Shown: positions 37,648 through 47,654, numbered from the stretch's first letter. The stretch: 64,000 bases of DNA from Cellvibrionaceae bacterium (GCA_025800365.1 JAOXRT010000126.1:1-64000); one strand, 5' to 3'. Numbers and translations: made by a program. Notes: generated from the sequence alone by a model not told the origin.

Positions 37648-40600
37648 ATGATGAAACTCCGCTTATTGGCTGCCAGCATTAGCGCAGCCCTGATGTGCAG
37701 CAGCTTAACCCTACCCCTGGCCCACGCGGCCGACAAAGCCAAAGAAGACGAGACAGCCAAATGGGACGTTAACGCCCCTCAAGGTGAGTTTATCGATGCC
37801 AATATCGACGTGCGCGAAGGCACCTGGATGAACATCGATGTCAGCCCCGATGGCAAAACCATAGCCTTCGACTTGCTGGGTGATATCTATACCTTGCCAA
37901 TTGGCGGTGGCGAAGCAACCCCACTAATGACCGACATCGCTTGGCAGATGCAGCCAAAATTCAGCCCAGATGGTAAACACATTGCCTTTACCTCCGACCA
38001 AGGCGGTGGCGATAATATCTGGATAATGAACAGCGATGGCAGCGGGCAAACAGCCGTTACCGATGAAACCTTCCGCCTGCTAAATAGCCCAGCATGGAGC
38101 CCAGATGGCGACTATCTAGTGGCTCGTAAGCACTTTACAGGTACGCGCTCATTGGGCGCCGGCGAAGTCTGGATGTATCACAAAGCTGGTGGCAAAGGCT
38201 TAATGCTTACCAAGCGCCCAAATCAGCAAAAAGATTTAGGCGAGCCTGCCTTTTCACCAGATGGCCGCTACGTTTATTTTTCACAAGACGCCACCCCTGG
38301 AAAAACCTTCCACTACAGCAAAGATTCTGAAAAAGGCATTTATAAAATAAAGCGCTATGATCGAGAAACCGGCGAGATCAAGGTAATTCTATCTGGCCGT
38401 GGCGGCGCTATTCGTCCAACACCTTCTAGAGATGGTAGATATCTTGCTTATATTGCTCGCGAAGATTTCCAGACCACTTTGTTTTTACTGGATTTAAAAA
38501 CCGGTGAGAAGCGTAAGCTTTATGACAAGCTTGAGCGCGATATGCAAGAGACCTGGGCCATTCACGGTGTATACCCAAGCATGGCTTGGACTCCGGACAA
38601 TAAAAACCTTGTGTTTTGGGCCAAGGGTAAATTGCATAAACTCAACATCGACAGCCTAAAAGCTGAGAATATTCCATTCCATGTTAAGGCCACTAAAAAG
38701 CTGCAAACCACTGTGCGCTTTGATCAGGACATTGATCAAGACAACTTCGACGTGAATATGCTGCGCAATGTGCAGATTTCACCGAATGGTAAGCAGGTTA
38801 TTTTTGAAGCCTTAGGTCATATATACAGCCGCAACTTACCCAATGGCAAACCAAGCCGTTTGACCAAGCAAAGCGATCACTTTGAACTGCAGCCGAGCTT
38901 TTCTCGCGATGGCAAGAAGATTGTATTCAGCACTTGGGACGACCAGGAGCAAGGCAGCATTCGAGTAATGTCGGCGCGTGGCGGCAAGGCTAAAGTTATT
39001 AGCAGCGAGCCTGGCAAGTATGTCGAGGCGGCCTTCTCACCTGATGGTAAACATATTGTCTACCGCAAGGCCAAAGGTGGATATATCACTGACCCTAAAT
39101 GGGGCCTAAACCCTGGTATTTATCGCGTAAGCAGCAAAGGCGGCAAAGCAGAATTAATTACTGAAAAAGGCGTGTTACCTCAGTACGGTTCAGCTAATGA
39201 TCGCATTTATGTCATGCGCCACGGCGAGAAGCCATCCCTCGTTCGCGTAAATATCAAAGACAAAAAAGAGCAATCTTTATACGAAGGTAAATACGCTACC
39301 GAATTTAAAGTCTCACCTGATGGTAAGTATTTAGCATTCGCTGAGCGCTTTAAAGTCTTTGTAACGCCATTTGTAGAAAGTGGCCACTTAATTACCATTG
39401 GCCCGAAAGCGAAAAATCTTCCAGTGAGGAAGCTTTCCGTGCGAGCCGGTGAAAACATCAGCTGGAACGCCAAAAGCAATGAGCTGTATTGGAGCCTTGG
39501 TGCTGACCTTTACCAAGCTGAGTTACAAGGCTTGTTTGATGTAGGCTCCTCCGACGCCAAAAACAAAGAGGCCTTAAACAAGGAACCTGTTGTTACCGCC
39601 ATTGGCTTTAATCAAAAGGTCGATGTTCCTAGCGGCAGCATTGCCTTTGTTGGCGGCCAAGTACTGACTATGGAAGATGGCGATAAAGTTATCGACAATG
39701 GTGTAGTACTGGTTGATGGCAATCACATTGTTGCGGTTGGCAAAGCCGGTGAAGTGGAAATCCCAAAAGGCGCGAAGACCATCGATATTTCTGGCAAAAC
39801 CATTATGCCAGGTTTAATTGATGCACACGCTCACGGCCCGCAAGGCAGCAATGAAATCATTCCCCAGCAAAACTGGAAGAACTACGCCGGCCTAGCACTG
39901 GGTGTAACCACAGTTCACGACCCATCGAATGACACCACCGAGTTTTTCAGCGCTAGCGAATTGCAAAAAGCTGGTAAGATTGTAGGCCCGCGCCTCTATT
40001 CTACAGGTACTATTTTGTACGGTGCCTCTGGCCCGGGTTATACCTCCCATGTGGACAGTTTGGATGATGCTAAATTTCACCTATTGCGCTTAAAGAAAGC
40101 GGGCGCCTTCTCGGTGAAGAGCTATAACCAACCGCGTCGTAACCAACGCCAGCAAGTTATCCAAGCGGCGCGCGAGTTGGAAATGATGGTGGTGCCCGAA
40201 GGTGGTTCTTTGCTGCAACATAACCTAAGCATGGTAGCCGATGGCCACACAACCTTAGAGCACTCCATTCCAACAGAAAAAGTTTATGACGATATTAAAC
40301 AGTTCTGGACTGCTGGCGAGATGGCTTACACGCCGACCTTGGTGGTTGCTTACGGTGGCATTTGGGGCGAGAACTATTGGTACGATAAAACCGAAGTTTG
40401 GAAACACCCACGCCTAAGCAAATATGTACCGGCCGATGTTTTAGCCAAGCGCGCCATGCGCCGCCCTACTGCTCCGCATCATCACTACAACCATATTAGT
40501 GTTGCCAAAACCGCTAAGGAGCTAAGCGATATTGGTATTCTTACTAATATCGGCGCTCACGGTCAGCGCGAAGGTTTGGCTGCTCACTGGGAGCTGTGGA

Positions 40601-40872
40601 TGTATGCCCAAGGCGGCATGGAGCCCATGCAAGCCTTACGCACCGCGACCACCAACCCAGCTAAGTCTCTGGGCCTAGACAAGCACATTGGCTCCATTAA
40701 GAAAGGCAAGCTAGCTGATTTGATTGTGATTGATGGCAATCCATTGGAAGACATTCGCCAAACGGATCGTGTTGATTTGGTGATGGTTAATGGTCGCTTG
40801 TTCAATGCAGAGACTATGGATGAAGTCGGTAATCGCGACAATAAGCGTGAAGCTTTTTACTTTGAGAAGTAA
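37648..40872 (+). CDS. TolB-like beta-propeller plus amidohydrolase fusion protein
   Basis: This 1074-residue protein has a Sec signal (to LPLAHAADKA). Residues about 40-660 hold many WD40-like/TolB PD40 repeats (F/ISPDGKxIAF pattern, at least seven seen), forming propellers. Residues about 680-1074 are a PF01979 amidohydrolase with a D-A-H-A-H metal motif (LIDAHAHGPQG), further His in LEHSIPTE and NIGAHGQREGLAAHW, and the closing SIKKGKLADLIVIDGNPLEDI. Proteins of this build are common in marine gammaproteobacteria and may act on peptides or cyclic amides. The start is ATGATG at 37648/37651. It is flanked by a strong terminator. Confidence 0.9.
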   Translation: MMKLRLLAASISAALMCSSLTLPLAHAADKAKEDETAKWDVNAPQGEFIDANIDVREGTWMNIDVSPDGKTIAFDLLGDIYTLPIGGGEATPLMTDIAWQMQPKFSPDGKHIAFTSDQGGGDNIWIMNSDGSGQTAVTDETFRLLNSPAWSPDGDYLVARKHFTGTRSLGAGEVWMYHKAGGKGLMLTKRPNQQKDLGEPAFSPDGRYVYFSQDATPGKTFHYSKDSEKGIYKIKRYDRETGEIKVILSGRGGAIRPTPSRDGRYLAYIAREDFQTTLFLLDLKTGEKRKLYDKLERDMQETWAIHGVYPSMAWTPDNKNLVFWAKGKLHKLNIDSLKAENIPFHVKATKKLQTTVRFDQDIDQDNFDVNMLRNVQISPNGKQVIFEALGHIYSRNLPNGKPSRLTKQSDHFELQPSFSRDGKKIVFSTWDDQEQGSIRVMSARGGKAKVISSEPGKYVEAAFSPDGKHIVYRKAKGGYITDPKWGLNPGIYRVSSKGGKAELITEKGVLPQYGSANDRIYVMRHGEKPSLVRVNIKDKKEQSLYEGKYATEFKVSPDGKYLAFAERFKVFVTPFVESGHLITIGPKAKNLPVRKLSVRAGENISWNAKSNELYWSLGADLYQAELQGLFDVGSSDAKNKEALNKEPVVTAIGFNQKVDVPSGSIAFVGGQVLTMEDGDKVIDNGVVLVDGNHIVAVGKAGEVEIPKGAKTIDISGKTIMPGLIDAHAHGPQGSNEIIPQQNWKNYAGLALGVTTVHDPSNDTTEFFSASELQKAGKIVGPRLYSTGTILYGASGPGYTSHVDSLDDAKFHLLRLKKAGAFSVKSYNQPRRNQRQQVIQAARELEMMVVPEGGSLLQHNLSMVADGHTTLEHSIPTEKVYDDIKQFWTAGEMAYTPTLVVAYGGIWGENYWYDKTEVWKHPRLSKYVPADVLAKRAMRRPTAPHHHYNHISVAKTAKELSDIGILTNIGAHGQREGLAAHWELWMYAQGGMEPMQALRTATTNPAKSLGLDKHIGSIKKGKLADLIVIDGNPLEDIRQTDRVDLVMVNGRLFNAETMDEVGNRDNKREAFYFEK

Positions 40873-40894
40873 GTAATTCGATAAACGTAATCAA

Positions 40895-40924
40895 CCGCCG
40901 CGACTCTCTTAGCTGTCGCGGCGG
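40895..40924. terminator. Bidirectional terminator hairpin
   Basis: CCGCCGCGAC and GTCGCGGCGG make a perfect 10-bp stem with a 10-base loop, followed by ATTATTTC on the plus strand. It lies between convergent genes (amidohydrolase and metallopeptidase). Confidence 0.7.
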
Positions 40925-40967
40925 ATTATTTCAGAGATATCATCAGCTTTAGCGGCAAGCTAAAACA

Positions 40968-42044
40968 TTAACCCAAACTTACCCCACCAAGCCCACGTAC
41001 GGCTCTTTTACAATGCTTGAGCGCCAGCTGCCAAACCTCCGCCTCCCAAGCAGGGTGATCAATTGCAAATGCTGCTCTTAATCGTTTACTAATTTCCTGT
41101 CTTAATTCCGCATCACAATGAGGATTAAAACCGAGCCAGTTATCATCAATCAGCGCACGGGCGACTTTTTCGAATGGCTGGGTACCAAACTCTAAAGCTA
41201 CTGATACATTGGATATACCCTGCTCATCAAGGTATTGTCCCAAGTTACCCTGAATTGCTTCTGCATTACTCTGCGCCGAGCCCGGCACAAAGACATCACC
41301 AAACCAGGCTTGCGCCAGTGCCACCACAGCTTCATCTGGGCGGCCGGCGTAAATGACTTCGCACTCCCCTGCTTCACCTAGACCGGTATGTATATCGAGA
41401 TGAACCACAAACTTGTAGCGGGCCGAAAGTGATTTAACTATATGGTGCCAGTTTTCACGGGACCAACTTTCAGCTGCGCCACCGTAGAAGGTACAGTCAT
41501 CTCGATCGTACTGTCCTCCCATCATCGCTGCCTGAAAGTTTGTCTTGCCATGCTCTGCCATATAGCGTTCAACATTTTGGTGGATAGCTTCGAGGTCACT
41601 ACCTTGCCAGCTCTCTGGAAAGACTTCCCCGGCCATATTGAGAAAAGCTTCGTTAACAGCAGGGGTTACTGAGAAATCCGCAAAGTTTCGATTTAAGTCG
41701 ATATTGTCTTCATTCACTCGACGGCCGTATGAAAAACCATAAGGGTTTAGGCCATGCACAAATACAACAGCAGTATTTTCCGGGCAGCTGTCGAGAAAGT
41801 CTGAACGTAAAAGCGCACACTGAACAGCAGAACCACAATAGCCTTCGATACCATGTACTGCGGAAGAAACCAATAAACAACGATTCGCACTAAAGCGTCC
41901 ATAAAAAGCGACATCAATGGCAAGCTCTTCACCATTAATACCCAAACTATCGGGCATCACATAGCTTTCTACATACAGTTCTTTTTCTTGGCAAAGCGAT
42001 AGAAATTCTTCGCGAGCAGCCTGGTAACTCTGGGCTAGTTTCAT
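40968..42044 (-). CDS. DUF2817 / M14-like zinc metallopeptidase
   Basis: This 358-residue protein is related to M14 carboxypeptidases and succinylglutamate-desuccinylase-like enzymes. Zinc-ligand candidates are His and Glu in SAVHGIEGYCGSAVQ and His in FVVHLDIHTGLGEAG; the catalytic Glu is probably in VALEFGTQPFEKVAR. The GLNPYGFSYGRRVNEDNIDLNRNFADF segment is typical of M14. It has no signal peptide, so it is cytoplasmic. The ATG at 42044 has AAAGG 9 bases upstream and follows the MarR gene by 17 bp, so the two form an operon. Confidence 0.88.
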   Translation of the reverse strand: MKLAQSYQAAREEFLSLCQEKELYVESYVMPDSLGINGEELAIDVAFYGRFSANRCLLVSSAVHGIEGYCGSAVQCALLRSDFLDSCPENTAVVFVHGLNPYGFSYGRRVNEDNIDLNRNFADFSVTPAVNEAFLNMAGEVFPESWQGSDLEAIHQNVERYMAEHGKTNFQAAMMGGQYDRDDCTFYGGAAESWSRENWHHIVKSLSARYKFVVHLDIHTGLGEAGECEVIYAGRPDEAVVALAQAWFGDVFVPGSAQSNAEAIQGNLGQYLDEQGISNVSVALEFGTQPFEKVARALIDDNWLGFNPHCDAELRQEISKRLRAAFAIDHPAWEAEVWQLALKHCKRAVRGLGGVSLG

Positions 42045-42061
42045 ATCTAAAACCTTTCTAC

Positions 42062-42550
42062 TTAGTCCTTGATTTTGTAGCTGTGGCAAAGATCATTTAA
42101 TTTCGACAAAGTGCTCATCAAGGTTTGTTTTTCCTCTGCACTTATAGCCGTATCCAAATGGCGTTCGAAATCCTGCATTCGGGCGACAAGTGCTAAGGCC
42201 GCTTTTTCACCTTTGTCGGTAATCGCCAGATTTTTTCGGCGGCGATCTTGGCTGTCTTGCTCTACGGCTAATAAGCCTTTCTTAACCAGTGAATTCACAT
42301 TGCGAGTCACCAAGGCCTTATCGATATACAAGTGCTCGATAAGGTCTGATGGAGACGACGCCTTGCCAGAATAGATAAAGGTCAAGATTCGAGACTCGCC
42401 TTGAGAAAGCGATTCCACGGCGGCCACATCCTTAGCCTGATTGGGCTTGCCCACCCGATACATAAGCATTTCAGTCAGAACAATTTGAAAAGGGATGTAC
42501 TTGTCGATATCAAAATCCTGCTGCTGGTCTAGCTGATCTTCTGTTGTCAT
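42062..42550 (-). CDS. MarR family transcriptional regulator
   Basis: This 162-residue winged-helix dimer has the recognition region LIEHLYIDKALVTRNVNSLVKKGLL and the wing VEQDSQDRRRKNLAITDKGEKAAL, both typical of MarR. It heads an operon with the M14-like peptidase and is divergent from the TonB receptor/hydrolase pair. A pair of palindromes (42694-42730) in the shared 292-bp region is the likely operator. The ligand is unknown. Confidence 0.92.
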   Translation of the reverse strand: MTTEDQLDQQQDFDIDKYIPFQIVLTEMLMYRVGKPNQAKDVAAVESLSQGESRILTFIYSGKASSPSDLIEHLYIDKALVTRNVNSLVKKGLLAVEQDSQDRRRKNLAITDKGEKAALALVARMQDFERHLDTAISAEEKQTLMSTLSKLNDLCHSYKIKD

Positions 42551-42693
42551 ATTCAGTCGCTCATAACATTTTGTTTTTATATTTTTACCACTTATAGCGT
42601 TTAAGCCTCAAAACAAGCTTTCCATTATAAAGAAGGCTGAAGCTTCGCTATTTAAGTGCTTTTTCTGAAAATCTCTGTTTTCTCAAATTTATT

Positions 42694-42730
42694 GTTTACA
42701 CAGTAAACTATATTAGTTTACATTGTAAAG
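42694..42730. promoter_or_regulatory. Double MarR operator
   Basis: Two dyads, GTTTAC-ACA-GTAAAC (42694-42708) and GTTTAC-ATT-GTAAAG (42716-42730), have centres 22 bp apart, so both lie on the same helix face. They sit in the divergent region between the MarR gene and the TonB receptor gene, the classical place for an autoregulating MarR. Confidence 0.65.
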
Positions 42731-42842
42731 CATAATAATTATCCAGGTCGGTATTTATTGCGAAATAGATACCCCAGGACGACTTAGGCGCCAGCCCCAA
42801 TCAACATGGAATGCTGGCAAGATAATATCGGAGGATATTCCT

Positions 42843-45020
42843 GTGAGAACGATAAGTACCATAATCAATAGCCGCCCTTTAAGCTTTAAGCTCAGCGCAT
42901 TGGCTTTGGCCACAGCGATTAGCAGCCAAGCTTCAGCCGCCAACCTCATTGAAGAGGTGGTGGTTACCGCGCAGAAACGCGCTGAAAACGTACAGGATAT
43001 CCCCATCGCCATCAGCGCCTACTCGGGTAATAAGCTTGAGCAAGCTGGTGTGGAGAACACCTTGGATCTGCAGGTGATCGATCCAAGCTTGGTATTCACT
43101 ACTAACTCAGTAGTTGGCCAGCCGTATCTGCGCGGTGTGGGCACCGATATTTTCTCTCCTGGTGCTGAATCCAGTATTGCGACCTTTATCGACGATGTTT
43201 ATCAATCGCGTTCTTATTCTTCGCTGCAGGATTTCTTTGATGTTCAACGGGTAGACGTGGTTAAAGGCCCACAAGGCGTGCTGTTTGGTCGTAACGCTGC
43301 TGGCGGAGCCATTAGCTTCTACTCCAACAAACCAAGTGATGAGCTCGAAGGTAAGCTTTCGGTGGGCCTTGGTAACTACAGCAAGCAACGCATCGAGGGC
43401 ATGCTTAATGTGCCTTTAATCGAAGATAAACTGAACTGGCGTATTTCCGGTATGACCAGCCGTCGTGATGGCTATGTGGAAAACCTACACAGCGGCACAA
43501 CTCTGGACGATGAAGATTATATTGGCCTTCGCAGTCATCTGCAGTTTTACCCAAGTGATGATTTGAGCCTGCTTCTAAGCGTTAACTACAGCCGTGAAGA
43601 CAGTACTCGTAATTTGGGTATCTATGTGGATACCAGCAGTGGCTCAAGCATTGCCGATGGTTTTGGTGCTATTCGTTACGACGATCCTTATAAAGTCGCC
43701 ATTAACGAAAACAGCAGAAACTTCTCCGAATCTCTTGGCGTTAATCTAACCGCCGAGTTGCAATTGGATGGCACTATTATTAAGTCGATCACTTCCTATC
43801 GCGATGCGGAAGCTGAAGTGCACCTAGACCTGGATGGTTCTCAACTCGACTACGCTTCAAACTCACCCAACTTTGGCTCTGAAACCATTACTCAAGAAGT
43901 TCAGTGGATTTCAGACAATGACAGTAACTTAGAATGGGTGACAGGAATATTTCTCCTCAAAGAGCAGGCTGACCAACAGTTAAATGTTGCTCTTACCTTC
44001 CCAGTTCCCGGCCTTTCGGATTTGCTTGATCAGCCAGATGGCAATGTTGTCACTAAGTCATTTGGTTTATTCGGTAATGCCAAGTATACCTTCACAGACG
44101 AGTGGGCTTTGAGTGCAGGCCTTCGTTATAGCAAAGACGAACGGGAACTGGATTTTTTACAAACCATCATGACGGCTAGCACAAGACAAGTTTTAGCGAC
44201 TAATGAACTAAAACAAGATGCCGATTATGAAGCACTAACCCCCCGCATGGTTTTAGAATACACACCTGACGAGGACACCCTTGCCTACGCGTCGATCTCA
44301 CGCGGCTACAAAGCTGGCGGATTCAGCACTAACACTTTTCAGTCCAACGCTTTCGATTCTGAATATGTTTGGGCCTATGAGTTAGGTTTAAAGTCAACTC
44401 TATGGGAAGGCCGCGCGCAGTTTAACTCGGCGGTATTTTATTACGATTACGACGACCTACAGCTAAACACCATCCCACCGGGTTCGGCCGTTGGTACCTT
44501 CCAGATCGTGATCAATGCTGCGGCCGCTAAGGTACAAGGCTTTGAATTTAGCTCCACCGTTTTCCCGATTGACGATTTAGAGCTGAACTTTTCGGCGCAA
44601 ATTCTCGATGCGACTTTTGAAGATTTCTCGGCGCTTAACCCGAATGAGCTGGATAAGGGTGAAGTAGATCGTTCTGGCGCTCGTATGCCTCGTGCTCCGG
44701 AGTTAAGCTTAAGCTTTAGTGCCGAATATGAATGGCAAGTTGCTGATCGCCCACTTACTGCAAGAGTCGATGTTCGCCATGAGAGCGAGCAGTTTTTGGA
44801 TCCTTTCCAGGACAATGCTGTAGAACGTGATCAGAACACTATTATCAATGCTCGTGTAGGCTATGATTTAAGTGATGATATGCGCATCTCATTTTGGGGG
44901 CGTAACCTAGCCGATAAAGAAGTGGTTCAATCTTCTATTCGCGTAGACGGCCTGATCGGTACCGTGCAGTTTTTCGCTCCGCCACGCACTTACGGCCTTA
45001 CATTTGAAATGAACTTTTAA
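42843..45020 (+). CDS. TonB-dependent receptor (MarR-linked)
   Basis: This 725-residue outer-membrane receptor has a signal peptide (to ISSQASA), a TonB-box-like LIEEVVVTAQKRAE at about 35-48, a plug with GPQGVLFGRNAAGGAISFYSNKP and a barrel ending YGLTFEMNF. The start is GTG at 42843 with GGAGG about 8 bases upstream. Sphingomonad-like receptors of this kind often import hydrophobic organics. It is followed by an alpha/beta hydrolase gene after 11 bp, so the two are cotranscribed and likely share a substrate pathway under the MarR-type operator. Confidence 0.93.
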   Translation: MRTISTIINSRPLSFKLSALALATAISSQASAANLIEEVVVTAQKRAENVQDIPIAISAYSGNKLEQAGVENTLDLQVIDPSLVFTTNSVVGQPYLRGVGTDIFSPGAESSIATFIDDVYQSRSYSSLQDFFDVQRVDVVKGPQGVLFGRNAAGGAISFYSNKPSDELEGKLSVGLGNYSKQRIEGMLNVPLIEDKLNWRISGMTSRRDGYVENLHSGTTLDDEDYIGLRSHLQFYPSDDLSLLLSVNYSREDSTRNLGIYVDTSSGSSIADGFGAIRYDDPYKVAINENSRNFSESLGVNLTAELQLDGTIIKSITSYRDAEAEVHLDLDGSQLDYASNSPNFGSETITQEVQWISDNDSNLEWVTGIFLLKEQADQQLNVALTFPVPGLSDLLDQPDGNVVTKSFGLFGNAKYTFTDEWALSAGLRYSKDERELDFLQTIMTASTRQVLATNELKQDADYEALTPRMVLEYTPDEDTLAYASISRGYKAGGFSTNTFQSNAFDSEYVWAYELGLKSTLWEGRAQFNSAVFYYDYDDLQLNTIPPGSAVGTFQIVINAAAAKVQGFEFSSTVFPIDDLELNFSAQILDATFEDFSALNPNELDKGEVDRSGARMPRAPELSLSFSAEYEWQVADRPLTARVDVRHESEQFLDPFQDNAVERDQNTIINARVGYDLSDDMRISFWGRNLADKEVVQSSIRVDGLIGTVQFFAPPRTYGLTFEMNF

Positions 45021-45031
45021 GGTATCTGACT

Positions 45032-45844
45032 ATGTCCAGCAACCGCCCTATAGAAAAGCATATTGCATTACGTGGCAGTAACATCCATTACACCCGTAAT
45101 GGCCCTGCCAGTGAAATCGCCATTTGCTTTCTGCCCGGCTGGGGCGGTTCACGCTGGGTATGGGATTACCATGCCGAGCACTGGGCTCAGAACTTTAGAA
45201 CCTTAAATATTGATTTCCCTGGCTTTGGTCACTCTGCATTACCCCTGGGTACACGCACTGTTGATCAGCTTGCTAAAGATCTATGTCTTGTCCTAGATGA
45301 GGAAGATATAAAGCAGTGCATTATCATCGGGCATTCCTATGGTGGCCTATTAGCGCTAGCTATAGGTCAACTTCGTCCACAGCAGGTGCTGGCTGTCATT
45401 GGCGCAGATTCATTTATCCATATGGACCTGTATCCCCAGCAAGCCCAGGAAACAATCGATGAAATGCTGGCCTATATCCGCCTTGACTATCAAGGTGCGC
45501 TGATGGAACTGGGTAGCAGCTATCTTACAGAAAACTGCCACCCGGCGATTAAATCTTCGGTGTTAAGGGAATTTAGAAGTAGCAAACCAGAAGAAGGCAT
45601 AAAAATCCTAGCGATGTTTCTAAGTTACGATATGGGCAAAACCCTAAGCAGCTACCCGGGTCCAGTTGCCGCAATTGTAGATGGGAACAAATACGCCATT
45701 GAGAAAGAGCGTTTTATTCCAGCTTTTTCAGAGCGCATAGATCTTTGCATTGTAGAAAACAGCAACCACTTCTTGATGCTTGAAGAGCCAGAGAAATTTT
45801 CAGAATTACTAACTCCGCTGATCACAAAGTTCAGTTCGCTTTAG
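45032..45844 (+). CDS. Alpha/beta hydrolase
   Basis: This 270-residue cytoplasmic hydrolase has an oxyanion region LPGWGGSRWVWDYHAE, nucleophile elbow GHSYGG (Ser about 98), an acid-residue candidate in IVDGNKYA and the catalytic His in NSNHFLMLEEPE near the C-terminus. It follows the TonB receptor by 11 bp, so it probably cleaves an ester or amide of the imported compound. A strong terminator follows. Confidence 0.92.
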   Translation: MSSNRPIEKHIALRGSNIHYTRNGPASEIAICFLPGWGGSRWVWDYHAEHWAQNFRTLNIDFPGFGHSALPLGTRTVDQLAKDLCLVLDEEDIKQCIIIGHSYGGLLALAIGQLRPQQVLAVIGADSFIHMDLYPQQAQETIDEMLAYIRLDYQGALMELGSSYLTENCHPAIKSSVLREFRSSKPEEGIKILAMFLSYDMGKTLSSYPGPVAAIVDGNKYAIEKERFIPAFSERIDLCIVENSNHFLMLEEPEKFSELLTPLITKFSSL

Positions 45845-45868
45845 CCTTTCTTTGAAAGGCTTTTTTTC
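45843..45868 (+). terminator. Intrinsic terminator after the alpha/beta hydrolase
   Basis: AGCCTTTC and GAAAGGCT form an 8-bp stem with a TTT loop, followed by a run of T's. The stem begins at the gene's own stop codon. Confidence 0.88.
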
Positions 45869-45879
45869 CAGACAAGATC

Positions 45880-46872
45880 TCAAGCAAGCTCGAATGCTTC
45901 AGCCAATAATTTGTGCGATCTTAAACGGTCGTTAAAATCGTAACAAATACTCACCGTCATCAATTCATCAGCACCATATTCATCGGCCAGTGCTAGCAGT
46001 TTTGCTTTCACTTGCTCGGGCGAACCAATGGCTGAGCTTTGCATACGCTGACTCGCAAAGGCCTCTTCTTGAGGGCTAAGCTGATAGGCCGCGGCCTCAT
46101 CAGGCGGGCAGATTTCAGTATCGCTTTTACCCGCAATAAACTTCAAATAAGACACTAAACGACTACGGGCCAAATAATGCGCCTGCTCTTCAGTATCCGC
46201 CACCAACACATTAACGGTTAAAGAGGTACAAGGCTTAGATAAACGCCCAGGGCCAGCCTCACTCTGAAAACAATGGCGATAGTAAGCCAGAATACGGCCG
46301 TCCATTGCAGGATTGATAAATAAGGCAAAATTATAGGGCAAACCCAATTGCCCAGCTAAAGCGGCACTATCCGGGCTAGATCCTAGCATCCACAAATCAG
46401 GAGGGCTTTCAGCCTGCGGCCTTAGCTTGGGCTGAAATTTTTTATCGTAAAGAATTTCTTGTAACTTGGTGGTCTGCTCAGGAAAACGCGAGAAGTCTGG
46501 CTGACCATTTTGCGCCAGTAAACGCGCCGTCACCATATCGGTTCCCGGCGCCCGGCCAATGCCTAAATCGATTCTGCCCGGATTAAGCGCGGATAAGGTC
46601 GCCCCTAATTCGGCAACCTTATAGGGCGTATAGTGGGGCAACATAATGCCGCCACTGCCGATTCGAATACGCTCAGTGCTCGCGCCCAATGCTCCCAACA
46701 AAACCTCTGGAGCACTGCCGGCCAGAGCATCAGTGCCATGGTGCTCGGAAACCCAAAAGCGATGATAGCCAAGTTCTTCTACATACTTGGCTAAATGTAA
46801 GGTTTCACTAAAGGCCTGCTCGGCACTGCCGCCTTTGCGTAAGGGAGATTGGTCGAGAACACTTAACTTCAT
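45880..46872 (-). CDS. LLM class flavin-dependent oxidoreductase
   Basis: This 330-residue luciferase-like TIM-barrel monooxygenase opens LSVLDQSPLRKGGSAEQAF, followed by HRFWVSEHHGTDALAGSAPEVLLGAL and the RIRIGSGGIMLPHYTPYKVAE flavin-binding strand, and contains DLGIGRAPGTD. This is the MsnO8/YhbW-like subgroup of unknown substrate. It is followed on the same strand by no close partner; the GST gene lies 26 bp upstream and is likely in the same transcript. Confidence 0.92.
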   Translation of the reverse strand: MKLSVLDQSPLRKGGSAEQAFSETLHLAKYVEELGYHRFWVSEHHGTDALAGSAPEVLLGALGASTERIRIGSGGIMLPHYTPYKVAELGATLSALNPGRIDLGIGRAPGTDMVTARLLAQNGQPDFSRFPEQTTKLQEILYDKKFQPKLRPQAESPPDLWMLGSSPDSAALAGQLGLPYNFALFINPAMDGRILAYYRHCFQSEAGPGRLSKPCTSLTVNVLVADTEEQAHYLARSRLVSYLKFIAGKSDTEICPPDEAAAYQLSPQEEAFASQRMQSSAIGSPEQVKAKLLALADEYGADELMTVSICYDFNDRLRSHKLLAEAFELA

Positions 46873-46898
46873 AATTAATATCAGCCAACAAATTAATG

Positions 46899-47537
46899 CT
46901 AACCGCCAAGCAGTGCCTTTTCCTCAGCTTCACGCTTTTGCACAACTTCCTGACTGCGCACAAACGCTACATAAGCTGCAGTCTTAGGCCAGCGTGAAGC
47001 ATCCAATTTATAGCCACCGATTTCGGCATTAATAAACGGGGAAACCATGGCGATATCGGCAATGCTTAATTGACCGTCGGCCAAGAACTCCGCACCATTC
47101 ACTACCGTTTCAACATAGTCCAGTGCTTTAGGGATGCTACCGGCTTCAGCCTTGGCAATAGCTTCTTCATTGGTTTCTAAGCCACGCATAGGAGCAACTA
47201 CACGCTGAAAGAAAGGAACAAGCAAAGCATCTACCAATGCGGTATCTGCAAACTCTTCTAGCCAGCGCGCTTCGGCGCGAGCTTCCACAGAAGTCGGCAG
47301 CAAGCTTGGCTCTGGATAGCGCTCTTCGAGGTATTCATTAATAACGGTGGAGTCAGAAAGATTGAAATCGCCATCGCTCAACGCTGGGATTTTTCCTAGC
47401 GGGCTGATATCGGTATAACCTTCCGGCAAAGCGCCAGGGAAAACCTGCTCGTTCTCGTAGGCTACTCCTTTGGCCTCTAGCACCAAAAGCACTTTACGAA
47501 CATAGGGGGATAAAATTGCACCATACACTTTTGGCAT
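46899..47537 (-). CDS. Glutathione S-transferase family protein
   Basis: This 212-residue cytosolic GST has the N-terminal thioredoxin fold with LSPYVRKVLLVLEAKG (a Ser in the catalytic position), cis-Pro region GKIPALSDGDF and glutathione-binding LSDSTVINEYLEERYP. The C-terminal all-helical domain includes ADGQLSIADIAMVSPF. It probably conjugates or reduces electrophiles; it could work with the flavin monooxygenase downstream. Confidence 0.92.
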   Translation of the reverse strand: MPKVYGAILSPYVRKVLLVLEAKGVAYENEQVFPGALPEGYTDISPLGKIPALSDGDFNLSDSTVINEYLEERYPEPSLLPTSVEARAEARWLEEFADTALVDALLVPFFQRVVAPMRGLETNEEAIAKAEAGSIPKALDYVETVVNGAEFLADGQLSIADIAMVSPFINAEIGGYKLDASRWPKTAAYVAFVRSQEVVQKREAEEKALLGG

Positions 47538-47636
47538 CGCGGCTTCTCCTTATAGTTTTGGACTGTTTATTACAGTAGAGAAGCCGCAATATACCCTGAA
47601 TAGGCAGGTCAGTGCTGCCATTTTTTGGGTATTTCT

Positions 47637-47654
47637 GCCTGTTTGTTTACAGGC
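47637..47654 (+). terminator. Possible hairpin near the amidohydrolase 3' end
   Basis: GCCTGT and ACAGGC form a 6-bp stem with a TTGTTT loop, followed by TTATTTTAT on the plus strand. On the minus strand, where the gene is, no T-run follows, so its function is doubtful. Confidence 0.3.
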
